Part shown: positions 1 to 8,688 of the stretch, piece after piece | How the letters are laid out: each line of letters begins with the position of its first letter | Position numbering within the stretch: position 1 is the first letter of the stretch | DNA from: Marivita sp. | GTDB lineage: Bacteria; Pseudomonadota; Alphaproteobacteria; Rhodobacterales; Rhodobacteraceae | Length of the DNA: 41,519 bases | NCBI RefSeq assembly: GCF_020055635.1 | Contig: NZ_JAIPUT010000007.1 | Coordinates: 84,544 to 126,062, forward strand | Reading direction: 5' to 3' | The notes under the pieces: generated by a model | What the model was told of the DNA's origin: nothing | The model's input: only the letters and a program-made list of their open reading frames with translations | Database searches by the model: none | Made by a program: the position numbers and the translations under genes

Positions 1-1538
1 ACACGCTCTTTGGACAGGATGGCGATGACACGCTGGAAGGCGGAGCCGGGGCCGATGCCCTTGATGGCGACGATGCCTTGGCTGGTGCGGATTCGATCTC
101 CGGCAACGCGGGCAATGACACCATCATCGGGGACGGTGGCAATGACACGCTTCTTGGCGGGGCCGATGACGACCAGATCTTTGCCGGGGCGGACGATGAC
201 AGTGTCGAGGGCGGCACGGGCAATGACCAGCTGTTCGGTGAGGGCGGCAATGATTACCTTGACGGCGCAGAGGGCGCGGACACGCTTTTCGGCGGGCTGG
301 GCAATGACACGCTGCTGGGTGGCAACGATGCGTTTGCCGACTCTCTTGACGGCGGCGCGGGCAATGACGAGCTGAGCGCAGGCGACGGCAACGACACGCT
401 TCTGGGCGGAGACGGCAGTGACACGCTCTTTGGCGGCGGCGACAACGATCTGCTCGAAGGCGGGAGCGATGACGACACGCTGGACGGCTGGACGGGCGAT
501 GACACGCTCACCGGCGGGCTGGGCAATGACCTGCTGATCGGCAGCGACGGGGACGATACGTTTGCCTATGCCTCCGGCGACGGCCTCGACACGATCAGCG
601 ATTTCAACTTCGGCAATAGCGGCACGCTCCTCGATGGCGACACCACGAATAACGACCGGATCGACCTTGGCGCCTTTTATGACGACATCTGGGAACTGAC
701 CGCCGACTTCAATGATGACGGCATCCTGAACCAGTCGAACGATGGCGTGGGCGGAGTCGATTATTCCGACAACACGAGCTTCGGGAGCGGCGGTCTCGTC
801 TTCGCGGGGGCGACCGGGAACAAGTCCTCGTTCACCTTTGAAAACACGGGTGTGGTCTGTTTCACGGCGGGGACGCGCATCCTGACCGAACAGGGCGACC
901 GCCCGATCGAGAGCCTGCGTGCCGGGGACCGGATCGTGACCCGCGACAACGGCGTCCAGGTGCTGCGCTGGATCGGACAGCGGCATATCGGTCCGGCAGA
1001 CCTCACCGCGCAATACAAGCTGCGGCCGATCCTGCTGTCACCCGACCTGACCGGAAGCGACGGGCCTCTGATCGTGTCCCCCCAGCATGGTGTGATGCTT
1101 GATCTCGATGGCGAGGAAACGCTGGTGCGGGCGGCTCATCTCGCAAAGCTGAGAGGCGGCGGAGCGCGTGTCATGCACGGTCGGCGCGAGGTAATCTATG
1201 TCCACATCCTGTTCGACGACCATCAGATCGTCTTCGCCAATGGAGCCCCGTCCGAAAGCTTCTTTCCGGGCCCCTTCGCCCTGGGCGCGATGGAGAGCGA
1301 GCTGCGTGAGGAAATCTTCGATCTCTTCCCGGACCTGCACGCGTCCCATGCCGTGACGGCCTATGGGCCGCACGCCCGTCGCTTTGCCCACTTCCAACAC
1401 CTGCCCGAGCATCTGCACGGCTTGAAACCCCGCGTCCACGCGCGCACTGTTCCTGTCTTTCAGCCGCCATGCCCACGGTCGAAAAGCCAAGGCATGCCAC
1501 GGCAGTTTCGTGAGTCGATTTCCGCAAGCCATCCTTGA
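1..1538 (+). CDS. RTX calcium-binding repeat protein with C-terminal Hint domain (5' partial)
   Basis: The frame is open from base 3 to the TGA at 1536-1538, so the N-terminus lies outside the window. About the first 185 visible codons are tandem Gly/Asp nonapeptides ([18 protein letters not shown] types), the RTX repeats that bind Ca2+ and fold after export. A short spacer rich in Asp/Asn follows. A Hint (Hedgehog/intein) domain then starts at the Cys codon near 859 ([13 protein letters not shown]) and continues with [11 protein letters not shown] and SPQHGVML. Family knowledge: RTX-Hint proteins are common in Rhodobacterales, leave the cell by type I secretion, and the Hint domain may self-process. 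No T1SS genes lie in this window. The substrate or adhesive role cannot be told from the visible part. The gene converges on tupA. Confidence 0.9.
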   Translation, partial: TLFGQDGDDTLEGGAGADALDGDDALAGADSISGNAGNDTIIGDGGNDTLLGGADDDQIFAGADDDSVEGGTGNDQLFGEGGNDYLDGAEGADTLFGGLGNDTLLGGNDAFADSLDGGAGNDELSAGDGNDTLLGGDGSDTLFGGGDNDLLEGGSDDDTLDGWTGDDTLTGGLGNDLLIGSDGDDTFAYASGDGLDTISDFNFGNSGTLLDGDTTNNDRIDLGAFYDDIWELTADFNDDGILNQSNDGVGGVDYSDNTSFGSGGLVFAGATGNKSSFTFENTGVVCFTAGTRILTEQGDRPIESLRAGDRIVTRDNGVQVLRWIGQRHIGPADLTAQYKLRPILLSPDLTGSDGPLIVSPQHGVMLDLDGEETLVRAAHLAKLRGGGARVMHGRREVIYVHILFDDHQIVFANGAPSESFFPGPFALGAMESELREEIFDLFPDLHASHAVTAYGPHARRFAHFQHLPEHLHGLKPRVHARTVPVFQPPCPRSKSQGMPRQFRESISASHP

Positions 1539-1586
1539 CGGCAATCGGACGGCCCGGACCCGGTCGGAATGAGGGTGGAGTTCCGA

Positions 1587-1618
1587 CAAAAAGAAAACCG
1601 GACAGAGTACGCTCTGCC
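1587..1618 (-). terminator. Intrinsic terminator of the tup operon
   Basis: Read on the minus strand, a 7-bp stem (GGCAGAG/CTCTGTC, one G-U pair) with a CGTA loop at 1618-1601 is followed by the U-rich tract GGTTTTCTTTTTG. It lies about 60 nt past the tupA stop codon and is the only classical stem-plus-U-tract I found in the window. Confidence 0.75.
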
Positions 1619-1637
1619 ATGGCTCACGCGTGATGTG

Positions 1638-1667
1638 TCAGGGCAGAAGGACACCCTTCCGCCCTGA
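1638..1667. other. Strong hairpin between convergent RTX and tupA genes
   Basis: TCAGGGC-A-GAAGG, loop ACAC, CCTTC-C-GCCCTGA: a 12-pair stem with one internal mismatch, 8 nt beyond the tupA stop codon. It has no U tract on either strand, so it may protect the mRNA 3' end or help the terminator at 1587-1618. Confidence 0.55.
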
Positions 1668-1675
1668 GGCTTGCA

Positions 1676-2494
1676 TCAGTTTTCCGGCGCGTTGGGGAAG
1701 AACAACTGCTGATCGGCCACCTTGTAATTCGCGATCGCGTCTTGACCTTCGTCCGACACCAGCCAGTCCGCGAAGGTCTGCGCGGCATCCACGTTCACGG
1801 ACGGGCATTTCGCCGGGTTCACCGGGATCACGCCATATTGGTTGAACATGTCCTCGTCACCCTGCACGGCGATCTCGTAATCCTGCTTGTTGCCGAAACT
1901 GATCCATGTCGCCCGGTCGGTCATGACATAGGCGCCCATGCCGATCCCCGCATTGAGCGTCGCGCCCATGCCCGAACCGGTCTCGCGATACCAGTCGCCG
2001 CTGGCTTCGGTGGGATCGACGCCGCTTTCGCCCCAGAGCGCCACTTCCTTCTTGTGCGTGCCGCTGTCATCGCCACGTGACGCGAAGAGCGCGCCTTCCT
2101 CGGCGATTTGCGCCAGAGCGCCCTGCACATCGTTCATACCGCCCACACCCGCCGGATCGGCGGAGGGGCCGACGATGACGAAGTCGTTGTACATCAGGTC
2201 CGTGCGTTCGGTGCCAAAGCCCGCAGCAACGAAATTCTCTTCCGACGGCTTGGCATGCACGAGCAGCACGTCGCCGTCGCAGTTCTCGGCGTTCTTGATC
2301 GCCTGACCTGTGCCCACCGCCACGACATTGACCTGGATACCGGTTTCCTCCTGGAAAATCGGCAGGAGGTAATCGTAAAGGCCCGAGTTGGCCGTCGAGG
2401 TGGTCGATTGGACGATGATCGACTGATCCTGCGCCCAGGCGGCACCTCCGATGATCAGTGCGGCCGTTGTTGCCATAAGGTGTCTTGCATGCAT
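1676..2494 (-). CDS. tupA: Tungstate-type ABC transporter substrate-binding protein
   Basis: 272 residues. A Sec signal peptide (hydrophobic stretch ending AAWAQ) sends it to the periplasm. Right after it comes the STTSTANSGLYDYLLP region, the TTTS-type anion-binding motif of TupA proteins, which bind tungstate and to a lesser degree molybdate. The length fits the family. The ATG at 2494 has the ribosome site AAAGGGAG. It is the last gene of a tupB-tupC-tupA operon, 25 nt after tupC, with a terminator downstream. Assignment to tungstate rather than molybdate rests on the TTTS-type motif and on similarity to TupA rather than ModA, so the anion is inferred. Confidence 0.88.
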   Translation of the reverse strand: MHARHLMATTAALIIGGAAWAQDQSIIVQSTTSTANSGLYDYLLPIFQEETGIQVNVVAVGTGQAIKNAENCDGDVLLVHAKPSEENFVAAGFGTERTDLMYNDFVIVGPSADPAGVGGMNDVQGALAQIAEEGALFASRGDDSGTHKKEVALWGESGVDPTEASGDWYRETGSGMGATLNAGIGMGAYVMTDRATWISFGNKQDYEIAVQGDEDMFNQYGVIPVNPAKCPSVNVDAAQTFADWLVSDEGQDAIANYKVADQQLFFPNAPEN

Positions 2495-2519
2495 GTTGGT
2501 TTCTCCCTTTCTTGATGTC

Positions 2520-3275
2520 TCAGACGACGATCCTGCCGTTCAGGTAATCCCGGGCCGCGGCACAGCGGGGCTCGGGGAAAAATTCGGTCGCCGGGCTATG
2601 CTCGGCCACGCGCCCGCGATGCAGGAACACGACATCGTCGGCCATGCGCCGCGCCTGCCCCATGTCGTGGGTCACGAAGATGATGCGCACGCCCCTGTCC
2701 CGCGCGTCGCTCACGATCCGCTCGATGGCGAGGACCGAGGCCGGGTCGAGGCTGGCGGTCGGCTCGTCAAGGAACATGACCTCGGGATCGGTGGCAAGCG
2801 CCCGTGCCAACGCCAATCGCTGCGCCTCGCCGCCGGACAGCAGCCGCGCGGGCTGGCCCGCCTTGTGCGCGAGTCCGACATGGTCGAGCAGCGCGTCGCG
2901 CCGGGCGCGATCCTTGCCGCGCGCCTTGAGGACAAAGTCGATATTGGCCGCCACGGACCGGCGCAGAAGGACCGGTTTCTGGAATACCAAGGCCTGTCGT
3001 GCGGTAACCTCCATCGCGGCATGGCCGCCCCAGAGAATCTGACCCTCTGTTGGCTGCTTGAGGCCGTGAAGCAGCTTCAGGAGCAGGCTCTTGCCCGACC
3101 CGTTCGGCCCCATGATCATCGTGCAGCCCGACGCGCCGAGATCGAGAGACACTCCGTCCAGCACGGTTATTTCGCCGAAACGCAGCACGAGATCCCGAAC
3201 CGCAAGCGGCAGGATCGGCGGTCTCTGCGCCACCACCGCATCGGTTGCGGCAGTCATGGCCATCGCGTCAGACAT
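2520..3275 (-). CDS. tupC: Tungstate-type ABC transporter ATP-binding protein
   Basis: 251 residues, cytoplasmic ATPase of the importer. Walker A GPNGSGKS is at residues 56-63, the ABC signature LSGGE at 146-150 and Walker B VMFLDEP at 166-172, followed by the H-loop in FVTHDMG. The first ~20 residues form an unconserved extension, so a later internal start (MTAATDAVV) is possible. The start overlaps the tupB stop by 8 nt, which implies translational coupling. The neighbours tupB and tupA fix its role; on its own it would be called a phosphate or amino-acid type ABC ATPase. Confidence 0.87.
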   Translation of the reverse strand: MSDAMAMTAATDAVVAQRPPILPLAVRDLVLRFGEITVLDGVSLDLGASGCTMIMGPNGSGKSLLLKLLHGLKQPTEGQILWGGHAAMEVTARQALVFQKPVLLRRSVAANIDFVLKARGKDRARRDALLDHVGLAHKAGQPARLLSGGEAQRLALARALATDPEVMFLDEPTASLDPASVLAIERIVSDARDRGVRIIFVTHDMGQARRMADDVVFLHRGRVAEHSPATEFFPEPRCAAARDYLNGRIVV

Positions 3276-3975
3276 AGGCTTGCCGCGCCGCTGTCATCCG
3301 CACCGACTGGACCGCCGCGTTCACGCCAAGCGCGATCACCAGCAGGATGAGGCCCAGAGCCAGCGCCAGCGCCAGATCGCCTTTCGACGTCTCGAGCGCA
3401 ATCGCCGTGGTCATCACGCGCGTCAGGTGGTCGATATTGCCGCCCACGATGATCACCGCGCCAACCTCCGCCACCGCGCGGCCGAACCCCGCGAGCCCGA
3501 CGGTCAGGAGCGAATATCGCGCGTCCCACAAGAGCGCCTGTATGGTCTGAAGCCGGGTGAGGCAAAGCGAGCGGAACTGCTCGGCGTATTCTGTATGCAG
3601 GTCTTCGAGAACTTGCCTCGACAGGGCGGCAACGATGGGAGCGATCAGGATCGTCTGCGCAATGATCATCGCCGTCGGCGTGTAGAGCAGCCCCAGAAAC
3701 CCCAGCGGCCCCGAACGCGACAGGTGCAGGTAGACAAGCAGCCCCACCACGACCGGCGGCAACCCCATCAGCGCATTCATCACGATCAGAACGGCATTGC
3801 GCCCGCGAAAGCGCCCTATGGCAACAAGCGCCCCGACCGGTAGCCCGATCAGGCAGGCAATCGCCGTCGCCGTCAGACTCACCCGGAGTGAGAGCAAGAC
3901 AATCTCAAGCAAATCCGCGTCCCCCGACAGGACAAGGGCGACTGCAAGGCTTAAGGCATCCCCGATGCTTTGCAA
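3268..3975 (-). CDS. tupB: Tungstate-type ABC transporter permease
   Basis: 235 residues, an inner-membrane permease with about five hydrophobic segments. The EAA-type loop that contacts the ATPase lies around LRTLCLTRLQTIQALLWDARY-like sequence near residues 135-155. It is the first gene of the operon. The start appears to be TTG at 3975, preceded on the minus strand by a strong purine run (GGGGGGAAATT). Family members are 220-240 residues long. Having the permease first (tupB-tupC-tupA) differs from the more common binding-protein-first order. Confidence 0.85.
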   Translation of the reverse strand: MQSIGDALSLAVALVLSGDADLLEIVLLSLRVSLTATAIACLIGLPVGALVAIGRFRGRNAVLIVMNALMGLPPVVVGLLVYLHLSRSGPLGFLGLLYTPTAMIIAQTILIAPIVAALSRQVLEDLHTEYAEQFRSLCLTRLQTIQALLWDARYSLLTVGLAGFGRAVAEVGAVIIVGGNIDHLTRVMTTAIALETSKGDLALALALGLILLVIALGVNAAVQSVRMTAARQAYV

Positions 3976-4270
3976 AATTTCCCCCCGACTGCATGAATTT
4001 CCATCGCCGCGACAGCTATGCAGCTATATAATGGAAGTTCAAGGCCGGTTTCGCTGTAAATACGGATCAGATTCCAAGCCTACCTGAAATTGTAAGCAGA
4101 ATCGATGCAAATAAATGCAAAATTTCCCGAGAGGCGTGTGACAAATGCAAACTGCATGCGCCTGAATGAACCGGCGCCCGGAAGCTGTTCGGACACATCA
4201 AACGACGGTCGAGGGCTGCGCGCCACCTCGCCCTGATAGCGGATGATCGTCGCGCCGGAAGCAGACCCCA
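3976..4270 (-). promoter_or_regulatory. tup upstream region with phased ATGCAAA repeats
   Basis: This 295-base gene-free stretch precedes tupB. ATGCAAA occurs at 4105, 4115 and 4145 (spacings 10 and 30, one face of the helix). The 13-mer TGCAAAATTTCCC occurs twice, at 3971-3983 (across the tupB start) and 4116-4128. AGCTATGCAGCTAT near 4014-4028 is another short repeat, with a TATATA that could be a -10 element. These are plausible regulator sites for an oxyanion-responsive promoter. No known ModE box was recognised. Confidence 0.45.
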
Positions 4271-5176
4271 TCACCGATGCGGCGCAGTCAGCCCTTGGCG
4301 CATCTCGTGACGCACTGCGAGTATCGACGCACCGACCACGAGGGCCGCGCCAAGCAAGAGTGCGACACCGGGCGTTTCGCCGAAAAAGACCATGCCCACC
4401 ACCGCAGCAACGACGAAACGGATATAGGGCACAGGGGCCAGAGCACTGGCCTCGCCAACACGATAGGCCTCGATTGTCAGCAACATGCCGAACGCGCCCA
4501 GCAGACCCGTCAGACAGACCAGCGCCGCATCTCGAAGCGCCAGCGGCTCCCAGAGAAGCCATGCAGCCGGCGCGGACCCGATGGTGGTGACGACACCGAT
4601 CCATGTCATGATCGTAATTGTGTTCTCGGTCCGGCCCAGCAGGCGGTTCAGGATGACGATGGCCGCGCCGCCGGCGGCGGCAACCAGACCGATGCTGACC
4701 CCGGTGACCGAGACATCCGCGGCAGGTCCGACCGCAATGGCAATGCCGACGAACCCGATGATCGTCGCGGCCCAGCGGACCCGGCCCACATGCTCGCCAA
4801 GAAGCGGCGCAGCCAGGGCGACGACGAACAGCGAGGTCGTGAAGGTCAAGGTCGTCGCAAGCGCCAGATCGAGCATCCGGAAACTGGTATAGTACAGCCA
4901 CCACATCGTCAGGCTGGTCAGGCCCCGGATGATGTGCAGCCCGGGCCGTGATGTCGCGAGGCGGCCCCAATCTCCGATCCGCCAGATGATGACAAGCGAC
5001 AGCGCAAGCTGCGAGGCGGAGCGGAAAAACACGATCTGCGCCTCGTTCGCCACAGGCGCCGTGGCCCGCACCAGTGTCGCCTCGAGCGTGAACAGGACGG
5101 CGGCAAGGGCCAACAGGATCGCGCCCCGCAGATTGTCTGCGGTCACGACACCCGCGTGGGATTTCGAGGACTCCAT
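4271..5176 (-). CDS. EamA/DMT-family membrane transporter
   Basis: 302 residues with about ten hydrophobic segments arranged as two similar halves of five, the EamA pattern (for example RGAILLALAAVLFTLEATLVR at the start and GEHVGRVRWAATIIGFVGIA mid-protein). DMT proteins export or import small metabolites; the substrate is unknown. The ATG at 5176 lies 7 nt after the M32 peptidase stop codon, so it is the last gene of the peptide-transporter operon. The upstream extension to 5482 in this frame overlaps the peptidase and is Arg-rich, hence not coding. It may export a product of the neighbouring degradation pathway; this is inference. Confidence 0.85.
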   Translation of the reverse strand: MESSKSHAGVVTADNLRGAILLALAAVLFTLEATLVRATAPVANEAQIVFFRSASQLALSLVIIWRIGDWGRLATSRPGLHIIRGLTSLTMWWLYYTSFRMLDLALATTLTFTTSLFVVALAAPLLGEHVGRVRWAATIIGFVGIAIAVGPAADVSVTGVSIGLVAAAGGAAIVILNRLLGRTENTITIMTWIGVVTTIGSAPAAWLLWEPLALRDAALVCLTGLLGAFGMLLTIEAYRVGEASALAPVPYIRFVVAAVVGMVFFGETPGVALLLGAALVVGASILAVRHEMRQGLTAPHR

Positions 5177-5183
5177 GGACAGC

Positions 5184-6710
5184 TCAGGCGCTCGAAGACG
5201 CCAACGCCGGAGCGAATTTCCCTGCGAGGTAGTCGAGATAAGCAGTTGGATCGTTCGGTGCCGCCCCGATCGTGTCGAGGATTTCTCGCCTGCTGCGTGA
5301 TCTGCCGTGACGCCAGACAAGATCCCCGAGTGCGGCGCGCAGGGAGGCGGTTTCGCCCGTGTCCAGCTCCTGCCGGATATCCGGGCGCGTGGCATCGAGA
5401 TGCGCCATGATCTGGGCCGCCGTGACATTGCCGATCGTATAGGTGGGGAACGACCCGATATAGCCCGACGACCAATGCACATCCTGAAGACAGCCCAGAT
5501 CGTCGCCGGGCACGGTCAGGCCAAGATCCCGCTGGATCGCGGCGTTCCAGACCTCGGGAATGTCGGTCACCTTCAACGATCCGTCCATCAGCGCCATTTC
5601 GATCTCGACACGCAGCATGATGTGGATGTCATAGCTGAGTTCATCCGCTTCCACACGGATGAGACCGGGCTCGACGCGGTTCACCGCAGCGATGAAGTCA
5701 CCTTCGCTCACATCGGCAAGCTGGTTGGGGAAGGTGTCGCGCAGCCGGGCAAAATTCTGCGCCCAGAAGGCCGGGCTGCGGCCAACGTGGTTCTCCAATA
5801 GCCGCGACTGGCTTTCATGCATGCCGAAACTCGTTCCGGCCACGGCATAGAGCCCGATCATGTCGGTCGCATGCACGGTTCTGGTGATCGACGGGTCAGC
5901 CCCCAGTTCATAAAGCGCGTGACCGGTTTCGTGGATCGAGCCGAAGATCGACATCGGCAGGTAGTTGCGGACCCAGCGCGAGGTGATCCTGACGTCATTG
6001 CGGGTGAAGCTGATCTCGAACGGGTGGACCGTGGTGTCAAGGCGGCTGCGGCTGTCATCCAGCCCCAGAAGGCGTGCCGTTTCGTCCGCAAATGCTTTCT
6101 GATCGGCCTCGGGATAGTCGCGATACAGGAAGTCGGTGCGCGGCTTGGAACGACCCCTTGCAGCGTCGAGGATGGGCAGGATGCCGGTGCGCAAATCCTT
6201 GAAGAAAGCGCCGAGCGACGCGGCGGTTTCCCCCGGTTCGAAGATTGCGACCATCGGGTCGTAGGGATGGTCCTGGTATCCAAGCGCCTCGGCCTGTTCG
6301 CGGGCAAGCGCAACCGTCCGCTCCAGATAAGGCCGGAAAAGCGTGAAATCCGCCGCCGCGCGGGCTTCGGCCCATGCCGCACCGGCCATCGTGCTCTGTT
6401 CTGCCTGGGCGCGCAAGAGATCGGCTGGAATGCGTTCATGGTGGAGGATTGCTGCGTGCACCGCCTCGGCGGCGCGACGCTCGGGATCGAACGGATCGCG
6501 CCCGGATGTCTGCTCCATCGCTGCCGCGACAGAGTCCCGCATTTCGGGGGCCAGGATCATGGTCCGCGCGATGCCCTTGAGCGTTGCGATCTGGTGACCC
6601 CGCGTTTCGGCCCCGCCTTTCGGCATCATGGTGCGCGAATCCCAGACCAGCGTGTTCACGGCACAGAGCACATCGTTCAGGCGGGCCACCAGTATGTTCA
6701 GATCGTTCAT
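5184..6710 (-). CDS. M32-family metallocarboxypeptidase (carboxypeptidase Taq)
   Basis: 508 residues, the normal M32 size. All the family signatures are visible in order: HPF at 229-231, the zinc site HETGH at 260-264, HESQSRLLE, IRVEADELSY and GCLQDVHWSSG. M32 enzymes are cytoplasmic zinc carboxypeptidases that remove C-terminal residues from peptides. The ATG at 6710 overlaps the stop of the ATPase gene upstream (ATGA), and the EamA gene follows after 7 nt. Its place inside a peptide-type ABC transporter operon suggests that it trims imported peptides. Confidence 0.93.
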   Translation of the reverse strand: MNDLNILVARLNDVLCAVNTLVWDSRTMMPKGGAETRGHQIATLKGIARTMILAPEMRDSVAAAMEQTSGRDPFDPERRAAEAVHAAILHHERIPADLLRAQAEQSTMAGAAWAEARAAADFTLFRPYLERTVALAREQAEALGYQDHPYDPMVAIFEPGETAASLGAFFKDLRTGILPILDAARGRSKPRTDFLYRDYPEADQKAFADETARLLGLDDSRSRLDTTVHPFEISFTRNDVRITSRWVRNYLPMSIFGSIHETGHALYELGADPSITRTVHATDMIGLYAVAGTSFGMHESQSRLLENHVGRSPAFWAQNFARLRDTFPNQLADVSEGDFIAAVNRVEPGLIRVEADELSYDIHIMLRVEIEMALMDGSLKVTDIPEVWNAAIQRDLGLTVPGDDLGCLQDVHWSSGYIGSFPTYTIGNVTAAQIMAHLDATRPDIRQELDTGETASLRAALGDLVWRHGRSRSRREILDTIGAAPNDPTAYLDYLAGKFAPALASSSA

Positions 6711-7726
6711 GCTGCAGCCTCCTGCCCCACGCCACCATCGTTAAGGTGACACGCCACGGTCCGCCCAGCCCCGGCATCGGTCAGACGGGGAATTTCCACC
6801 CGGCATCGCGGCCCGGCAAACGGACAGCGCGGATGGAACGCACAGCCCGGCGGCGGGTCGATGGGCGACGGGATCTCGCCCTTGATCGGGCGGAAATCCT
6901 GGCGGCCGGTGCCCAGCGTCGGAACCGAGGCAAAAAGCGCTTGCGTGTAGGGATGCTTCGGTTCGGCATAAAGCCGCTCCGCGCTGGCCAGTTCGACCAC
7001 GCGACCAAGATACATGATCGCGACCCGGTCGCAGACATGACGCACCACGGACAGGTCATGGCTGATGAAAAGCGCCGTCAGGCCAAGGTCGCGACGCAGA
7101 TCGAGGAACAGGTTGAGCACCTGCGCCTGGATCGACACGTCGAGCGAGGCCACCGCCTCGTCGAGAACCAGCAGATCGGGCTGCATGGCCAGCGCCCGCG
7201 CGATCGCGATCCGCTGCCTCTGGCCACCGGAAAACTGGTGCGGCAGACGGTCGGCATAGTCACCTCTGAGTCCCACCTGCTCAAGCAGCGCGCGCGTCTT
7301 GTCGCCAACCTCCGCTGCTGAAACAATCCCGTGGGTGCGCGGACCTTCCGAGATGGTTTCTCCCACTTTCATCCGGGGATTGAGGCTTGCGAAGGGATCT
7401 TGGTGGATCATCTGCACGCGAGTGGTCAGCTTGTTGACGTGGTCTTCCCGCCCCGTGGCGACCGGCTTGCCATCAAGCAGGACCGTGCCCTCGGTCGGCG
7501 CGTAGATGCCCGAAACGATACGGCCCAAGGTGGACTTTCCACATCCGGACTCACCGACGACCCCAACCACTTCACCGCGCTCGACGGTCAGAGATACGTC
7601 GGTCACGGCATGGACCGCCCCGCCAGCGGAACGCCCCGCAAGGCGTGCGGCCACCTTGTCGGCCAGCGTGGCCTTAAGCGGGAACCGCTTGGAGACGGTG
7701 TCGATTTCAAGAAGCGGCGCGGTCAT
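6707..7726 (-). CDS. Peptide-type ABC transporter ATP-binding protein (DppF/OppF-like)
   Basis: 339 residues. It has Walker A GESGCGKS, signature FSGGQRQRIAIARAL, Walker B LLVLDEA and the C-terminal Opp/Dpp extension with PPGCAFHPRCP, which in this family binds an Fe-S cluster or stabilises the dimer. The start is ATG 7726, overlapping the stop of the previous gene (ATGA); codons further upstream to 7798 lie inside that gene and are not conserved. It pairs with the DppD-like ATPase to power the importer. Confidence 0.92.
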   Translation of the reverse strand: MTAPLLEIDTVSKRFPLKATLADKVAARLAGRSAGGAVHAVTDVSLTVERGEVVGVVGESGCGKSTLGRIVSGIYAPTEGTVLLDGKPVATGREDHVNKLTTRVQMIHQDPFASLNPRMKVGETISEGPRTHGIVSAAEVGDKTRALLEQVGLRGDYADRLPHQFSGGQRQRIAIARALAMQPDLLVLDEAVASLDVSIQAQVLNLFLDLRRDLGLTALFISHDLSVVRHVCDRVAIMYLGRVVELASAERLYAEPKHPYTQALFASVPTLGTGRQDFRPIKGEIPSPIDPPPGCAFHPRCPFAGPRCRVEIPRLTDAGAGRTVACHLNDGGVGQEAAA

Positions 7727-8688
7727 GTGGTCTCCAGAGGGTGGTGGCACAGGGCGGTGTGGTCTCCGAACCGCGCAAGCGGCGGCGCAGAGGCACACAG
7801 CTGGGTCGCGCGGGGACAGCGATTGCGGAAAGGGCAGCCCGACGGCAGATGTGACAATTGCGGTGTGGAGCCGGGAATTTGCGGCAGATGCGTCCCGGGC
7901 GCGTGTTGACCCGGCACGGAATCAAGCAGGCCGCGCGTATAGGGATGGCGTGGCTGGCCGATCACCTCTTCGGCGGTGCCGCGTTCGACGATCTTGCCCG
8001 CATACATCACGCAGATGTCGTCAGCGAGCGAGGACACCACCGCAAGGTCATGCGTGATCCAGACAATCGCGGTATGTGTCTCGTCCGCCAGACGGCGCAC
8101 CTCGGCGAGGATCTGGCCCTGGATCGATACGTCGAGCGCTGTTGTCGGCTCATCCGCGATGATGACCGCGGGCCGGTGCAAAAGGGCCGTTGCGATGGCG
8201 ACGCGCTGACGCATCCCGCCGGACAATTGGTGCGGATAGGCGGCAAGCCGCTCCTCGGGCGACGGGATACCCACCGTGCCAAGCGCATCGCGTGCCCGTT
8301 CCAGCGCCTTGGCCTTGGACATCGGCTCATGCACGCGTACGGCCATCGCCATCTGGTCGCCGATCCGCAAGACGGGGTTCAGGGTCATCATCGGGTCCTG
8401 GAACACCATCGACACCTTGCGTCCCCGCATGGAGCGCAGATGATCCGGCGACAGGCTGCGCAGGTCCGTCTCCTCGACTATCACCCGGCCATCCGTGACG
8501 CGGCCCGGCTCGTCGATCAGGCCGAGAATGGAGAAGCCGGTGACGGACTTGCCGGATCCGCTTTCCCCGACAAGGCCCATGATGCGGCCCCGGTCGACGG
8601 AAAAGCTCACGTCATCGACGGCGGTCACGGTGCCTCCACGCGTGTCGAAGCGCGTTGTCAGCCCCTGGATATCAAGCGCCGCACTCAT
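7723..8688 (-). CDS. Peptide-type ABC transporter ATP-binding protein (DppD/OppD-like)
   Basis: 321 residues. It has Walker A GESGSGKS, signature LSGGMRQRVAIATAL, Walker B VIIADEPTTALD, and the C-terminal cysteine motif around LPSGCPFRNRCPRA. The start ATG overlaps the DppC-like stop by 4 nt and its stop overlaps the next start by 4 nt, so expression is coupled. It is the second ATPase of the heterodimer in this five-component importer. Confidence 0.92.
   Translation of the reverse strand: MSAALDIQGLTTRFDTRGGTVTAVDDVSFSVDRGRIMGLVGESGSGKSVTGFSILGLIDEPGRVTDGRVIVEETDLRSLSPDHLRSMRGRKVSMVFQDPMMTLNPVLRIGDQMAMAVRVHEPMSKAKALERARDALGTVGIPSPEERLAAYPHQLSGGMRQRVAIATALLHRPAVIIADEPTTALDVSIQGQILAEVRRLADETHTAIVWITHDLAVVSSLADDICVMYAGKIVERGTAEEVIGQPRHPYTRGLLDSVPGQHAPGTHLPQIPGSTPQLSHLPSGCPFRNRCPRATQLCASAPPLARFGDHTALCHHPLETT

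Noticed and set aside
1..560. Regular short DNA repeats that could suggest a CRISPR-like or satellite array
   Set aside because: They are codons of RTX nonapeptides: spacing is a multiple of 27 nt and in frame, with no unique spacers.
5177..5482. N-terminal extension of the EamA gene into the M32 gene
   Set aside because: Arg/Ser-rich out-of-phase reading of the peptidase; the ATG at 5176 begins the real hydrophobic protein.
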